Source: Arctopsyche grandis (lineage: Eukaryota; Arthropoda; Insecta; Trichoptera; Hydropsychidae). Taken from it: a stretch of 64,000 nucleotides of DNA. The translations under genes and the position numbers were made by a program. Below the pieces are notes generated by a model, which was not told where the DNA came from, did not search any database, and saw only the letters and a list, made by a program, of their open reading frames with translations. How positions within the stretch are numbered: position 1 is the first letter of the stretch; the number at the start of each line of letters is the position of its first letter. This document shows, piece after piece, positions 12,447 through 26,160 of the stretch. The DNA lies in contig NC_135358.1 in the NCBI RefSeq assembly GCF_051622035.1, positions 19,440,501-19,504,500 on the forward strand. The letters are read 5' to 3'.

Positions 12447-12898
12447 TTTTTTTTTATTTATATTTTCCCATGATTCCATTACGGGTTGCTCCTGAGCGAC
12501 ACCTACGGTATTAAGCGTGTGTATATATAAATTTATAGATTATAAATTTGAAATAATTTTCAAATAGTAGATAGGATGAAATCACATAAATTGGCAAACT
12601 CTGATAGGTAACGATCGACTTGTAGTCACAAATATCCGAGTCTGACCAGCAGCACTGTAGAAATACGCCGAATAAATTCCATTCAATCGAGGTCAACTCA
12701 GAGCTCGAACCGGAAAACCATTCGGTGCTTTGCTGACCATTAACCACCGAGCTATGCTGCTGGCTTATTTTAACTTTCCAAGTCAACATTGGTATTGAAA
12801 TACTTTTAAAGAAAACAAATCTATCATATTGATCCTGTGCAGTCCTGGAAAATGTCCTGCTTATATACATATGTGTAAATGGAATATCCGAGGCTATT
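12447..12898 (-). mobile_element. tRNA-derived SINE plus upstream conserved module
   Basis: Read on the minus strand: a module of about 130 bp beginning GCCTCGGATATTCCAT, then a tRNA-like head (about 12690-12769) with an A-box-like TAGCTCGGTGGTT and a B-box-like CCGGTTCGAGCTC, then a body with GCTGGTCAGACTCGGATAT and CTATCAGAGTTTGCCAATTT, ending in GTGTCGCTCAGG...AATCATGG and an A-rich tail. The same order, including the upstream module, occurs at 30445-31172, so the repeat unit is longer than the SINE alone. Confidence 0.75.
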
Positions 12899-14319
12899 AT
12901 TTTTCGAACATTAAATATAGCCGCTATATTTGGATTTTATCAATATTCAGATCACCCAACGTCTCTAGTATTTTTTTTTTCATTTTATTTTTGAAGGCAA
13001 CATGATACATACCATACCGTATAAAAAAGTAGTCGATAAGACAATACATAAAATTGAATCTACATGAAGAAACTTTTTAAATGGGTGTTTTTATACTTGA
13101 GAATTGTACATTATGTACGTATTGATAATGAAATTACACACGTCACTTCAGCCATTCCGCAACAGTTAAAATAGACTACATATGTACATAAGTACATTTT
13201 AAATAATATAAAAGGTAACAGCTTAAAAGCAAACCTAGCATCTCCAATAAACGTCCGGTCCATGCAACGAACTAATCGAACGTCATAAAACAGACAAGCC
13301 ATAAAAGTATAGAAAGAGATACACGCACATAGAGATAGATACAAATAAATCCATAAGCGATTTATTAAAAAACCGATAAATCTATCCGCGTTTCTTTGGC
13401 TCTTACGATCAATACGACTACGATAAATCACTACATCTTGGTTGGACAAGCCCAGTCGAATAAATCAGATCGCTAGATTAAGTATGATCGGTAAATCTGA
13501 AGCCTCCTAATGTGATGACTAGATAATTCGCAGTTTTAGCTAATAACGTGCGAAAGCGAATCGATTGAAATGTTTAGCTTCCGGTTCACGAGGAAAATAT
13601 ATACATATGGAAAATATATACATACGTACATATATTATTTCGCAAGATGGATGGAAATCAGTTAACTCGAAATAACTAACATCACCGCAAGTTCACAGCT
13701 CCAGGCCTTGATTCAAAGATATTTCTAAAGCAATTTGATAACACATTAGCAGTCAATGACTATTCGCACCTGTGCGTTCAAATTGGATTTATATTATTTC
13801 GAAACTTCTGATCTATCGTCGATTGTAAGTTACGACATGCATTAATTCATTGAAAATAAGCAAAGAAAAAAAAAGTGAATTTTATTCTTTAAATCTATCG
13901 TATACTTACGTATACGATATATTGTATATTGTAAACAATTTCCATATAATATGTATTATATAATAGAAATTATATTCCATATAATTTCTCTTTGTGTGGA
14001 TGATTCATTTTTCACATGTCCTCACAGCATTGAACTAAGTTATTGTCATTAAATAAATGTTACAATTACAAAATTGCTTGCATGGAAGTACGGATATAAA
14101 AAAACCATAATATGTGTATACGTAATATTTATAAGATATTGTTTATACATACATATATGTACTTGGAATCTTTAATTGACGTCAGCTTTCTTCAAATTAA
14201 CAAAAACTGGACAAAATAATGTCTATAAATAAATAACAAAACAAATGAACTATTTTATTGAACTTGTTAATACAAGCTTAAAAATTTTGAATGCATACAA
14301 ATATATTCAAATTTCATGC
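12899..14319. other. Anonymous AT-rich stretch
   Basis: No gene recognised. The minus frame at 13111-13449 has no family signature. Short inverted TATACGTAT motifs occur around 13900. Confidence 0.4.
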
Positions 14320-14503
14320 TTTTCCTCCCGTATTCTGCGCACTCTTGTTCCTGTTGTATCCTGCTCGCGCAAATTAAGTGAGTATGTACCGTTTACCATG
14401 CACCATTTTTTTTTTTTTTTGATCTTTCGACTTAAGATCTTTCGATTTTCGATCTTTGCCTTCCGATATTTGCGTTTTCTGTCATTTAACATTCTGTCTC
14501 GTC
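14320..14503. mobile_element. Single arm of the long-inverted-repeat element
   Basis: Matches the right arm of the element at 22444-22832: CCTGTTGTATCCTGCTCGCG, then a GATCTTTCGACTTAAGATC block, ending CTGTCTCGTCAC. The left arm is absent, and a pure T run interrupts the arm at about 14407-14420. Confidence 0.65.
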
Positions 14504-15542
14504 ACTGCGACCGCACTTACTTACATATACATACATACATAAACTGCAATACTTAAAATAGCCGATTGTACATATCACATAAATTTATCATCAATTTTAA
14601 ATGCAGTCACGTTATTACTGAATTCCTAAGGCCAAAGATGAGGGATTAAACATTATAAATTAAGAAAAACGGAAAATTTTCCTCAATTTAATTCTAAATA
14701 CATATATCCGTTTGTGTGTGTATAGTAACCCTTCGAAGACGACCTACGATAAACTCAAATTTATAGCTATTTTTCTGGTTGCATATCGACATAATAGTGA
14801 TAGTTGTACGCGGCTGAATTATTTTATAGGCTCGTTCGGCGCATAATCGTAAAATCACAGGTTTACCTGTGCCGCAGGGCTATCGTCGCTCATTATGTGT
14901 TTTGTACGTCATATTTCAAATGCGTTTTTTCTAATTTTTATACAGGTAGATAGATATACATACGTCGTGGTTCTGTTTTTTTCTTCTTCTTCGTCTACTT
15001 TTAGTGTGTAGTACGTACTCTCGTTGTATTTCTCACCGTTTCGGTGCCGACACCGTACGGCACTGTTATTAAGTCTTCAGTGGTGTGGGCGCTCGTGAGA
15101 AAATAAACATTTTAATTGCACAATCCCATATATACTATATTCTAAATTGTATGCAGCCCGTGTATAAATCTCGATCGAAAGTACCACTTTTATCATACCG
15201 AACAATCCGAAGATTCGTCGTGTGGAGATAAATCTGATTGAAACATCCATTGGGCATAAACAATACAATATGCATGTACTGCACATACAACGTACATAAA
15301 TATGTATGTACCCATATATGTACAAATGCATACTATACGCATTCAATTAGCAACTCAATTTCGCGCAAACAAATTATCCATAAACTAAGAAAATATAGGG
15401 TTATGTATTGCACTGTGCACAGATATTGAATGTCTATTTTTAAATTTGTATACCCCAGAAATTACCTTGAAATACAAACTTGAATTATTCCAGCGTATAT
15501 AAACTTTAAATTATCTAAACATACAATATCTGTGCACTAAGC
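14504..15542. other. Anonymous stretch with a 14-bp inverted repeat at its end
   Basis: No gene recognised. GTGCACAGATATTG near 15415 and its reverse complement near 15525 flank about 100 bp and may be the ends of a small, old element. The hAT MITE starting at 15543 follows at once. Confidence 0.35.
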
Positions 15543-15776
15543 CAATGCTTTCCTTTCATGTCACGGCCCCCTAAATCTGAAAGAATTAATTCCCAGCTCC
15601 TAAAAAAAATTGTTTTCTAGTTAAAAGGTTTATTTGAAAAGATAATGTGGAAAAATATTCATAAATTAATATTTGTACTTGAATATTTACAATTACAACT
15701 ACTGAATATTTTCGCGGCCCCGAGAGAAACCCTAAGGGCCCCCAAGGGGTCGCGGCCCCCAATTTGGGAAGCACTG
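15543..15776. mobile_element. hAT MITE, 234 bp
   Basis: Ends CAATGCTTTCC...GGGAAGCACTG (the right end in reverse is CAGTGCTTCCC) with a perfect 8-bp TSD, CACTAAGC, at 15535-15542 and 15777-15784. GC-rich ends surround an AT-rich centre. Non-coding. Confidence 0.88.
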
Positions 15777-15784
15777 CACTAAGC

Positions 15785-16726
15785 CATCGATACACGAAGC
15801 TACATATATTATGAAAGTTTTGTAAAAAAAAACAGTTTTTTATCAGCACACAAATTACTTTTTTATACAAAATTAGCATCATTTTTTTCATACTTTCAAG
15901 TTTCAAGTACATAATTTATTTGCGTTTATTTTGCTCTAGAACGTAAATAAATATAATATAACATATTTTTCACATAGCAATTTGCGATGCGTAAAAAACG
16001 AAAAGACCTATCAAATAAGCCACTTATAAAATAACAAAACGTTATTATAACTAAGGACATTATATAATTTATAAAATATATTATGGAGCATATCATGATA
16101 TACGTACGTCATATAAAGTACACGTATTATGAATCTATATGCGAATATAATGAACATAACAACAGCCGACGTCTGCAGACATCTTTCTCCACTTTCGTTT
16201 TCTTTCTAAACTAGTTCCAATTATCGCATACAACGACTATACATTACATTGCATTACGTTGAGGCTGTTGTATGTGAATTTTTTTTCTCGTGTTTCATTC
16301 TCTTATTTCTTTAGACGCTTCCTCTATCAATCAAGCATAACACCTCGTGACAATAACAAACTAGAGGTAATCCTGACCCGTTCAGCATATGGCTGCGGGC
16401 TCCAGGTTGAATGATGGTCTCTCACGCGAGGATGGTGCATAGAGAATGGCCTGTGCCTGAGCTGGCGCATTATAACATTTATACACCAATATATCCATCC
16501 ACTTATCATATATCAACGATTTCAACAAAGGGAATCTAACAGCGAGAAACCCTCGTCACATCAAGCAATTTAAAGCATAATACATGTATGTTCAGTATTC
16601 ATTAGAGCTACCCCAGACTATATGATACTAAACTATCATTTTTCTGCTATAATGAAAAATCTAAACGCTAAAAAATGCTCTAAGAACGAGGGAAGATTTT
16701 TGGCGTGACGAAGTATCCTATAAGCC
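15785..16726. other. Anonymous AT-rich stretch
   Basis: No gene recognised. 16370-16480 is GC-richer than its surroundings and could be an old SINE or exon, without a recognisable match. Confidence 0.4.
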
Positions 16727-16820
16727 ACAGCGTAGCTCAATGGTAGAGCAAATATACCTACATATATACCAGCAGATAGGTCGTCTCCTGCTAGAGTTGC
16801 CGATTATCTAGCTAAATTGT
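16727..16820 (+). repeat. tRNA-like sequence, possible SINE head
   Basis: GCGTAGCTCAATGGTAGAGC is an excellent tRNA D-arm/A-box match, but no good B box follows and no tRNA fold can be closed. It is more likely a decayed SINE head than a tRNA gene. Confidence 0.35.
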
Positions 16821-16849
16821 TGGGATTCTGAAGACTAGGATGATCCAGC

Positions 16850-17010
16850 CGCATTGAAGCTTTGGAGATGTGGGTCTTCAGGCGTATTCTGAAGATCATA
16901 TGGATCAAAAAAGTCACAAATGAAGCTGTCCTCAGCATGATAGGGAGAGGCAGGGAACTTGTTGCATTAGGGATTAGGAAGAAGAAGAAGGATTGTTGGA
17001 ACGGATCCAA
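16850..17010 (+). mobile_element. LINE remnant, post-reverse-transcriptase region
   Basis: A plus frame reads EMWVFRRILKIIWIKKVTNE followed by VLSMIGRGREL. This is the EMWCYRRMLRISW-type segment found at the C-terminus of several insect LINEs. No catalytic part is present. A related fragment lies at 53710-53990 on the minus strand. Confidence 0.65.
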
Positions 17011-18931
17011 TAAATTGACACCCTCCATCTTTCAGTTTCACACAAATTCCAGTTTCAAGCATCTCGAAATTGTTAACTATTATAAATATATATGCTACCT
17101 ATATACTCCTACATACATATAAAAATAATTTTTGAATTAGTTGATTGTTTATTATCCCGATTTGTCCATAGATGACTCTATTGTATTGTATAATATGTTA
17201 ACGTGGGAACATGAGAGAAAGTATCTAAGTGCATTCGTAGATGTACAATAGAGACCCCGGATTAGGTTAACGAGACTCAGTAAGTGCCCGAACAAAGGAT
17301 ACGCTGAAGTTCTCACAGACCTACAACAATAGACACTCCAGGGTAGACCTTTAAATGCCTAGATAATAGACACATTAATGGATCGGGGAAGCTGTGCTGT
17401 GGAACTTGTCCTTTATAAAGAGGTACACATGGTAGATCAGATTATTCTGGAGTGAGCGCTGGATCCGTGTGGACTTCTTGAATCGTTGAATAATTGCTGT
17501 GAAGCGACTTTGGCATTTTATTTTGAACCTGAACCCATTCCTACGCAACAATATAATAATAATTGTATTGTGATGTTTAGATTTTTTAATACTTAGGTAC
17601 AAAAAACCTAACCATAGGTGTCGCCTTGTGGCAACCTGTCATGGTCCCTTTGGTAGAATATACAAAACTTATGCAATAAGTTGTGATAATAAAACAAAAT
17701 GGATCGGTCAATTTCGAAAATCTTAATATTAAATCAATGCTAATGAGATATGCTTGAAAATTCCAGTAGTACCAAACAATAATCCACAATGTTTTGCACA
17801 ATATCATAGAAATAAATAATAAACGCTATTATACTAAATAGCACTTCGTCCAAGCTCACGAAACCCAAGATTGTCCTTGATAAAAAGCTTCAAGTTACAT
17901 GCGATAATATCCAACAATTAATTCTAGTATGAAAAGTCATCCTTTTATCAGTTTGTTTTATATTACAACTCACATTACACCTACATACATACTTAGTATA
18001 ATTTCATATTACTACCATGAAAAATAAGCGCATATGTACATATTTCATTATAAAAATGGCGAAAACAATAGCTAAATATGGGTCAGACAGCACATATGAG
18101 CAATACCGTTACCCAAATGAAACAAATGAGCTTTTTTTCAACCGAAGCATCGTTGAAAGTTATATTAATCCATCAAAATTAGCGGTAATTGCATCGGGTT
18201 TTCGCGACGCGAATGGCGAAATCGCAAAAGCGGAGGCCTCACGATGAACCGGTTAATTATATACGTGTAATTATCGCACACCACATGATACACGCTTTTT
18301 ATAAATACTATACCTATTATTATAAAACATTATCGCACTTTAGACCTACGATACAACACCTGAAGATCAAATCTCGATCATCGTAGCTCCACGTGTTGTG
18401 TGTACGAACCGTAATAATGTAACCGCAAAATCTGTCATGCGATAATATTTAATGATTGTCGATATTTTTTCATAAACATCCGTTTATACTTTTAATTTAT
18501 CCATTTAATGGGACTAATTCTGTGGTTTGTAGTAAAAAAAATATCGAATGTAACCAACCCACGACATTATCTATGTATGTAAGTATTTGGGAAATATATA
18601 ATAAGAATTGTCAATAGCAAATTTTCTTAATGACGCACGCATACCGGCTATGAGAACGTTCTTGTTTGAGGGCTAATCTAGCGAAACTCTTTTGTCAACT
18701 ATTTTGTATTTCATGGAGACAAAAGTTCTACTTTCGGTAGTCATATTTTATTTCAATTTGTTTTATTACTTAATATCACTATAAATTTTTATGAGCATAA
18801 AATATCAAGAAGATAGAAATAATGTAAAATGTAAAAATAAAAAAAAATATTACTTGTGGTATACGAATTCTACCCAAAACCTTATCAACTCAAAATTATT
18901 ACGTAAAGATTCCGCTTTGTGTAAAAACGAA
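17011..18931. other. Anonymous AT-rich stretch
   Basis: No gene recognised over 1.9 kb. Two overlapping minus frames at 17375-17807 and a plus frame at 18017-18247 have no family signature. Confidence 0.4.
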
Positions 18932-19060
18932 TTATTTTATTTTATTTAACTTTGGATCATTGTGGCATTACAGCAATCCCTAATGCGCCACAATAGTCGA
19001 AAGTATAACAGAGAAGAGAAAAAAATATATTTATACAGACAAAAATACATTAATAAATAA
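18932..19060 (-). mobile_element. LINE 3' end with conserved stem-loop
   Basis: On the minus strand a hairpin (ATTGTGGC...GCCACAAT, about 18957-18999) encloses GCATTA...CTGTAATG and is followed by a TAAAA tail. The same structure occurs at 22136-22175 (minus) and 51012-51052 (plus). Only the 3' terminus of the LINE is left. Confidence 0.7.
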
Positions 19061-19085
19061 TCGCAAAAAACAATATCATTAATAA

Positions 19086-19262
19086 TCTAATATATAATTT
19101 CGAAAGATGTATGTATGTAAGTATGTAAATAAATATGTAATGTTGGTTGGTAACATCGAAAACAAATCAAAGTTTCTATGAAGATTCGATATATTTATTT
19201 TCTATACTGCTTGATATAATATTGAAATATATAGAAACATATTAGTCATAAATAAATAGCGT
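19086..19262 (+). mobile_element. Helitron 5' fragment
   Basis: Starts TCTAATATATAATTTCGAAA after an A, as in the Helitrons at 31296 and 7924, and shares GAAAACAAATCAAAG further in. The family's 3' end (GCGAAGC...CTAG) is missing. Confidence 0.6.
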
Positions 19263-21068
19263 TTTCGTTGCCGCCATTATTGGTGATATGCATAATCACA
19301 ATCGCACTGATATACATACATATGTACATATGTACATACTTGATAACACTGGTTCAATCTTTTAACGTTACCATCGGTTTTCAACATCCATTTCGTGCTC
19401 ATATTAAATATACATTCATTAAAGCATGTGATACTATACTTTAAAGTATAATTCAAATTTGCTTTATCAGTCGTCTATGAAATGAACACAAAACTAAATT
19501 ATTTTAAGAAGAACTTATTCTCATGTATGTACTCATAAATAGATTTACTATTAATAACTTTCAATATGTAATCAATATGTACATATATAGAAATTTTTTA
19601 AATATCATAAATCAATCAATCTATATATAAGTATAATTATATTACGCATACATATTTATGTACATATATTGAGAGCTGCAACACTGAACAAGTTGACAAG
19701 TTCATTTAATTGCAAGAAATTGTTGAGACTTCTTTGCCATAAAACGAGTTCTGCATTAACACATAGGTTGCGCTGAATTGAGTAGCTTAATTGACTAATT
19801 GTACAGCATTAACCCATTAGAGCAAACCTTTACCGTGAGTAAATTAAATTAAATATACTGGAAAAAACCGTGAGATTTTCGCATTGATTGCCTGCGTAAT
19901 GGACAAAAACACCCACTAAAATTCATTCAAAACTATCCTCAAAACTTAACTACCACCGGATCTTTAAATAAAGCAGATGGTCTACATAAATCAGTGACCT
20001 ATGTACATATGTATGATTTAAAAATTAGTCAAATTCAAAACTTCCAAACAAAGATATAGGCAATTATTATTAGAAATGTGTGATTGTAAAATAATATTAG
20101 ATATAAATAATGATGTCATCCTACAAAATCAAATCCAAATAATGCATGAAAATTTGATTTGCACTGACATGAATAGGTCGTAACTTCTGAATACAGCTAG
20201 AAATAATTATAGACGAGTGTGAGCCAACGATAATGATTCACTTTCTTGGTATTATTGCATGCGGCGAAAATCCACCCCCAAGTTCATTTATAGCCGTCGG
20301 ACACAAGGGTCGGTCGTTGAATGGCGAATAGTAATGCACATACCCCGGGTTAATAAAGTGAGCAAAAATGCAACCCCCTAAACTGCCAGCCGAAGTCCGA
20401 CCGACCACCCTTAAATATTTGATACGCGAGACAGAGGGCAACCGCGAATCGATATGGCAACCGGCCACTAAAACTAACTACCCTCTCTATTAGCACATAG
20501 TTATGTGTTTTATTGCTTTTTTGTGCGCGTCAACGAATTAGCATCGAATTTTAGCATCGGAGCTGACAGAGAGGTTGATGGACTTGTTTTCATGTGGTAT
20601 TTTCTCGTCGAAGCTTCTCCCGTTGGTTCTATTCTGGTGAGATTCATGTCAGTAAAATGGTACATCGACTCAATACTCGATATATAATAGTGAATGTTAT
20701 TTGTTGAAACATATGTACATACGTACACGTGGATACATATGTGCATACGTATGTGAAAATTTAACAAAATTTTAAACATTGAAAATATTTTTCGGAAAAA
20801 GGAACCAACGTACATACGTATGTATGTATGTAGGTACATGACTAATATTTAAGTCGGAACAATTCCACGAAACTTTTTTATACAATGAAAATAAATTTAA
20901 CCGCCATTTGTATTGTTAACAATCAAAAATTAAATCACTATCGCTTCAACGATAACAGAGAAGACATAAAAGTGCATTTGATGCACACGAATGCACACCT
21001 CACCTACACACTTCATTATTTTACGCATCCGTGATCGCGTGCGTAAATGCGCACGTATATATGTATGT
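19263..21068. other. Anonymous stretch with dense TACATATGTA palindromes
   Basis: No gene recognised. TACATATGTACATATGTACA-like runs occur at 19315-19337 and 20708-20835. 20238-20470 is less AT-rich and has an open minus frame without family features. Confidence 0.4.
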
Positions 21069-21076
21069 ATTATGTA

Positions 21077-21611
21077 CAGTGGTGTAGTGCTAAATAAAAA
21101 AGTACCAGGTCGGTGTTTAATTTTTACGAAGCCCCCCACCCCCGCTTTTTTCGTTACTTAAAAAATATGTATCCTAATATTGGTAGTACAAAATATTTAT
21201 AAAAAATCAACTGCTAATTAACTTGAAAAGTCAATTAAATTGGTCTGAATAAGCTTTATTATTTTTTGCAGTATAATTTGATATGCAGTTTTGAAAATTT
21301 TGTTAGACGATTTCATTTCGGCATCATTCGAAGTGTCTATAATTTTTTCAAATTGTTGTTGGGCTGTTTTTAAAATATTTTCTGCACTCTAATGAGCATT
21401 TGAGTGAGGATACAGTTGTAGTCACCAAATTTTAAAACGGGAGTCTGCTCACAATTTTTGGTATACAAAATTTTATATGAAATATAAGCAAAAATATTTT
21501 TTAATTGTACTCGAAAAACAATTTTTATATCATAGTACCAGGGCGGCGACCTGGCTCAAAAAGAAGTACCAGGGCGGTGACCCGGCCCGACCTGGCCCTA
21601 CTACACCACTG
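21077..21611 (-). mobile_element. hAT MITE family CAGTGGTGTAG, copy 1
   Basis: Ends CAGTGGTGTAG...CTACACCACTG with a perfect 8-bp TSD, ATTATGTA, on both sides. Internally it shares AATTGTACTCGAAAAACAAT and the duplicated GTACCAGGGCGG(C/T)GACC block with the opposite-oriented copy at 42521-43214. No transposase frame. Confidence 0.9.
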
Positions 21612-21619
21612 ATTATGTA

Positions 21620-22110
21620 TATGTATATAAAAAATGTACGTAATTTTTCATTTTATTTTCTTAAGTGTATCAAATCGTAAGCATCTACATACTTCAACTT
21701 ATTCAATAAAATTTAAAAACTTATACTTAAAAAACACAAATATTTACTGTCACTTTTACATTACTTTCATTTGTTAACAAAAACTAACATTTACATACGA
21801 ACAAATGTTATATAGCACTACCTCGTAGGAACACCTCAAAAATTCCAATTAGCGTTACAAATTGATTAATAGCCGAATGATAAATTTAAGATCAGGTCGG
21901 CACAAAATTAGCAAATTATTAATCGTGCTCTAAATTAAAAACGTACTTTTACGACCAAGCGTACATGTGATTGATTACCTTTTCAATGAATACTATGCAT
22001 ATTTTTTTGCAAACGTTCATTTAATTTTTTACAATGTACATAATTGATGTACCTCCCTATTGAACAGGTCCTATTCTAATCAAAATTTATTTTTTATAAA
22101 TCAAAACTAT
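21620..22110. other. Anonymous AT-rich stretch
   Basis: No gene or complete repeat seen. Confidence 0.4.
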
Positions 22111-22242
22111 TTGATTTATTTATTTAAAGTTTGGACCATTGTAGCATTACAGGAATTTCTAATGCGACACAATGGTCAAAAATATAACAGAAAAGAAAAG
22201 AAACAAAATAATAACTAAAGAAATTAGACATAACAAAAACAA

Positions 22243-22245
<3 letters not shown>
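22111..22245 (-). mobile_element. LINE 3' end with conserved stem-loop
   Basis: Minus-strand hairpin CCATTGT...ACAATGG (22136-22175) around GCATTA...CTGTAATG, then a TAAATAAATA tail. Same family as 18932-19060 and 50640-51100. The A-rich plus-strand sequence beyond it leads into the TA microsatellite. Confidence 0.7.

Positions 22246-22310
<65 letters not shown>
22246..22310. repeat. (TA)n microsatellite
   Basis: An uninterrupted TA run of about 65 bp, followed by CACACATATG. It creates spurious IYIYIY frames on both strands. Confidence 0.97.
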
Positions 22311-22319
<9 letters not shown>

Positions 22320-22443
22320 GTATACACAAACAAATAATAATAATAATAATTACAAATTATAAAAAACTACAATGAAGGGAATGTCTTATAAAAGAAAAAA
22401 GAGAAAGAAAAATAAATATAAACATATAAAATATATGGGTCTA

Positions 22444-22832
22444 CGTGACGAGACAGAATGTTAAATGACAGAAAACGCAAATATAGGAAGGCAAAGATCG
22501 AAAATCGAAAGATCTTATGTCAAAAGATAAAAAAAATTGTGCATGGTAAACGGTACATACTCACTTAATTTGCGCGAGCAGGATACAACAGGAACAAGAG
22601 AAACATGCTTTTCCTCCCATATTCTGCGCGCGCACATTAATACGGGAGGAAAAGTCTGTTCCTCTTGTTCCTGTTGTATCCTGCTCGCGCAAATTAAGTG
22701 AGTATGTACGTGAGTATGTACCGTTTACCATGCACCATTTATTTTTGATCTTTCGACTTAAGATCTTTCGATTTTCGATCTTTGCCTTCCGATATTTGCT
22801 TTTTCTGTCATTTAACATTCTGTCTCGTCACG
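22444..22832. mobile_element. Long-terminal-inverted-repeat element
   Basis: The two arms (about 22444-22604 and 22661-22832) are near-complete inverted copies beginning CGTGACGAGACAGAATG. They contain repeated GATC-TTTCGA/TCGAAA-GATC sub-blocks and GCGCGAGCAGGATACAACAG, around a short centre. A single arm occurs at 14320-14503. No coding capacity and no clear TSD. Superfamily unknown; the arm length recalls Mutator-like or foldback elements. Confidence 0.75.
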
Positions 22833-25800
22833 GAAACCGAAAATATATATATTTATAAAAACGAAATTCGATCATTTTTAAGTGTATATAATCTTTAAAT
22901 GAAACGGCTTAAAAAATATAATCAAATTGAATAAACACTTAAGTACATCAACATACTTCACAATAATGAAAGTCGTTTAAATAAATGAAAGAAAGATGAT
23001 TGGTCACGTTCTTAATGAATAAAAAATGCACAAAATGCAGCGGATGCAATTTAAATGTATACAGTTGAGCTGTAATAATACCCATCAATACACAATACGC
23101 TGTCGAGAGTGAAAAAAAAACATAAAATTAGCCGCAAAATAACATCCAGCTAAACTTGAGCCCTCGCTAATCACAAAACCGGGCATTTTTAAAATTACAG
23201 ATAAATATCAACACGCTGTCGGCCGATCGCACGCAACGCGTGAATCAGTAATTTAGAGATTTCATCAATCGAAAATAGATCGCGTTATTTTTTTTTTTCA
23301 TCTTAAGACACGTCTTATCGGCGTCAAAATAATTTCATTAGTCAACGAATGGATCGATCGCCAAATTTGAATGACCGGTTCGACCGGATGCCGAATTTAC
23401 AACCGGTGCAACCATTTGGATATCAGAACCGGAAAGCGTATAGATAAGACGCGACAGATTTCTGCTTCCATCTTTATATAAAGGTACATATGTATGTAAA
23501 TTCTGCGAGTTATTTCCGAAACGGAACAAAATTATTACGAAACTTGAATTCACAAGTACTTTACAACTGAATTTACTTTTAAAGTTCCATACATTTGGTT
23601 TGAAATCGACTAGTCGATACAACTGTAGAAGTATTTAATTATACGATTATGAGCTACATATGTACATATATCACGGCAATATCTTAAGAAAAAAATAATG
23701 ATTTATGACAAATGCTTTTCCAATGTAACGCGAATCGTATATGTATAATAAAATTTCTGAAATAATAATTATTATTAACTGTGTATGAATGAACGGTAGC
23801 GCTAACGTTCGAGCTGAACAATTTCATTAATATATAGACGAATAATAATAAATAATAAACAGAAAAAACGTTGGAAAACAACAAATGTACAGTGCGAGCC
23901 GAATTAACATATAAACGACCGTTCTTCGTTGCAAGAATCCGTTAAGCTTTTAAGAGTCGCGCAGAACGGCCCGTTGAAAAAGGAAAATGTGTCAAAAACT
24001 CGACGATGAGATCGGAAAATATAATAACGGTTGTGCCCTGTGCATCATTGCATTGATGCAGTACACTTAATGCCATAAAACGACCAAATATATATATATT
24101 ACAATTAAGACATTCAGCGATTTCAACACCACCGTTCTGCAGAGACTCGTATTATGTGCATTAATTGATAAAACTTTAATTCATTGAATGCTGATGTGAT
24201 AAAAAGCTCGTTTGATCGAAGGAATTTCACCGTTGAAAGTCGATTGAGAAATAATCCGAGTATTCGAAATACTCCATACTAAATAAATTTAATCTTTCCG
24301 CCCTCCCATTCGTCTTCATTGAATAAATAAAAATGAAAAGTGATCTGTTGAGGATTTATTAAATTAAATTTGCTTGGAAATCGAAGCTACATTTTAGGAT
24401 GAATTTAAAAACCATTTTAAAGAAGAAAAAAATGAATTGGTTCAATACAAAATTGAGTGAATAGATAAAATCTTCGAATTCCTAAAAAAATATTCTGTAA
24501 TCCGATTTTCAACTGATTTATTGATGTGTTTTTGGGTGATCTGTCAAATCCGTACACAAAAATTCCGCACCGACAAAGTCGCGCAACACAATGCCGAGCC
24601 AACATAGTGGCGCAGGACCAAAGTGAATTCCTATATATTATATTTTATATTCAATAAAAATGTAAACGTACTCTTTTTTTTTATTTTTGTTTTGCGCATT
24701 ATTGACGGGGTTGTTCAGCGCGGCATTGCTATTCGTGGCTTTTTCGGGGTGCCGTGTTTTTGGAATGATCTTATTCTAGAGATCACCTAACAATTATTTT
24801 ATTATAAACCCTTAATAACTTTTAAATAAATAGTTTAATTTCAAAATGACAATGCTATTTAAATGATGGCCGTTTGTATTCCTGAAAAAAAGGAATCAGG
24901 CGCGTCACGAAGCGATTCTCAAGAAGAAACAAATAAATTTATGGCACTTTCACAGATATTTAACACACTTGTACAATAGTATTTCGATATCAATACCTCT
25001 ATGCATCATAAGTGATCCATGAATCTTGAATTGACTAACGAACATTCTAGTCCTAGCTCGTGTTTACTATTGTAGAAAAATATCTATTTAATGAAGAGTT
25101 AACCATAGTGGAATAAATGATTTCAAATTCCGTTATTGATTTAATTTTGTAAATACGTGATTTTGAAATCGCATTATATTCAAACAATTTAGTTAAAATA
25201 AGAAAGTAGGGTGAAGAAAGAGACAAGGAATAAGGAGAGCAAGTACATACATAGGTAATTGAATAGCCTCAGGGTTCACACAGATATGTATAATAATACG
25301 TTCCTCAGATGCAACCCAAGTACTCTAATTGATCGATCAATAAGAGAGTTTCGCGGCAATTTGCACCTTTCTCGTTATCATGCACAAGACTTACAATTTA
25401 CAAAATTGGAACAATCTCGCGCGCTAATGTCACCCGGCAGTGTCATCGAACTCTCAATTAAACGTTTTAATACGCGTAAAACTGGTTACACCTTATATTA
25501 TACTAGTCAACCTGTCATTTTTAAAGCAACCGATACATCAAACTGTTTTTCAATCCACACTTCGATTGATTCTACATATATGTACATATATATGTACTTT
25601 CACAGCGAAAGCTAAAATAATATATGAAACTACATAGAAAACGTGTACTTACATACATATATGTATCTACTTTCCTGCTGCAAAATAATTTATGTTAAAA
25701 TGTAATGAAAAACAATATGCTAAATCTAGTTGGAAGGTATTTGAATACAAAATAAGCCATCAAAAGGTTTAGAGCACTTCCAAACCGGTAGTAAACTTAG

Positions 25801-26160
25801 TCGATAATATCGATTGAATTTATATTTTAAAGAATTATGATGCGTATGTGGTATTTTAACCTCGACGTGAGTTTATCAACTTTTTCGACTAAGTGTCATT
25901 CTAAGAAAGCTCTCAGATTTGCAACGATGGATGGCAGATCTACTGAGCCGATTTGGCCATTCTTCGAAGACTTCTTTGGTCATTTAGTCAAAGACCAGAT
26001 CTCGTTCGCTTTGACGTGCAACATCTCATTTTTATTGAAGCTTCTGTATTATACAATCGAGAATTGACTATGATAGCCGACTTGACATTTGTAATCGAAT
26101 CATCTAAATTGTACCTAGACTTTTGAATTATCGATTGAAAAGATTATATTGTCAGACGAC
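22833..26160. other. Anonymous stretch
   Basis: More than 3 kb with no recognisable gene. Several AT-driven frames (23338-23622 minus, 25259-25615 plus) lack motifs or splice context. 25616-25680 has TACATATATGTA palindromes. Confidence 0.4.

Noticed and set aside
14307..14492. Conserved small protein frame also seen at 22561-22818 (MLNDRK.KYRKAKIENRKILS)
   Set aside because: Identical peptides arise because both loci are arms of the same inverted-repeat element; conservation is at DNA level.
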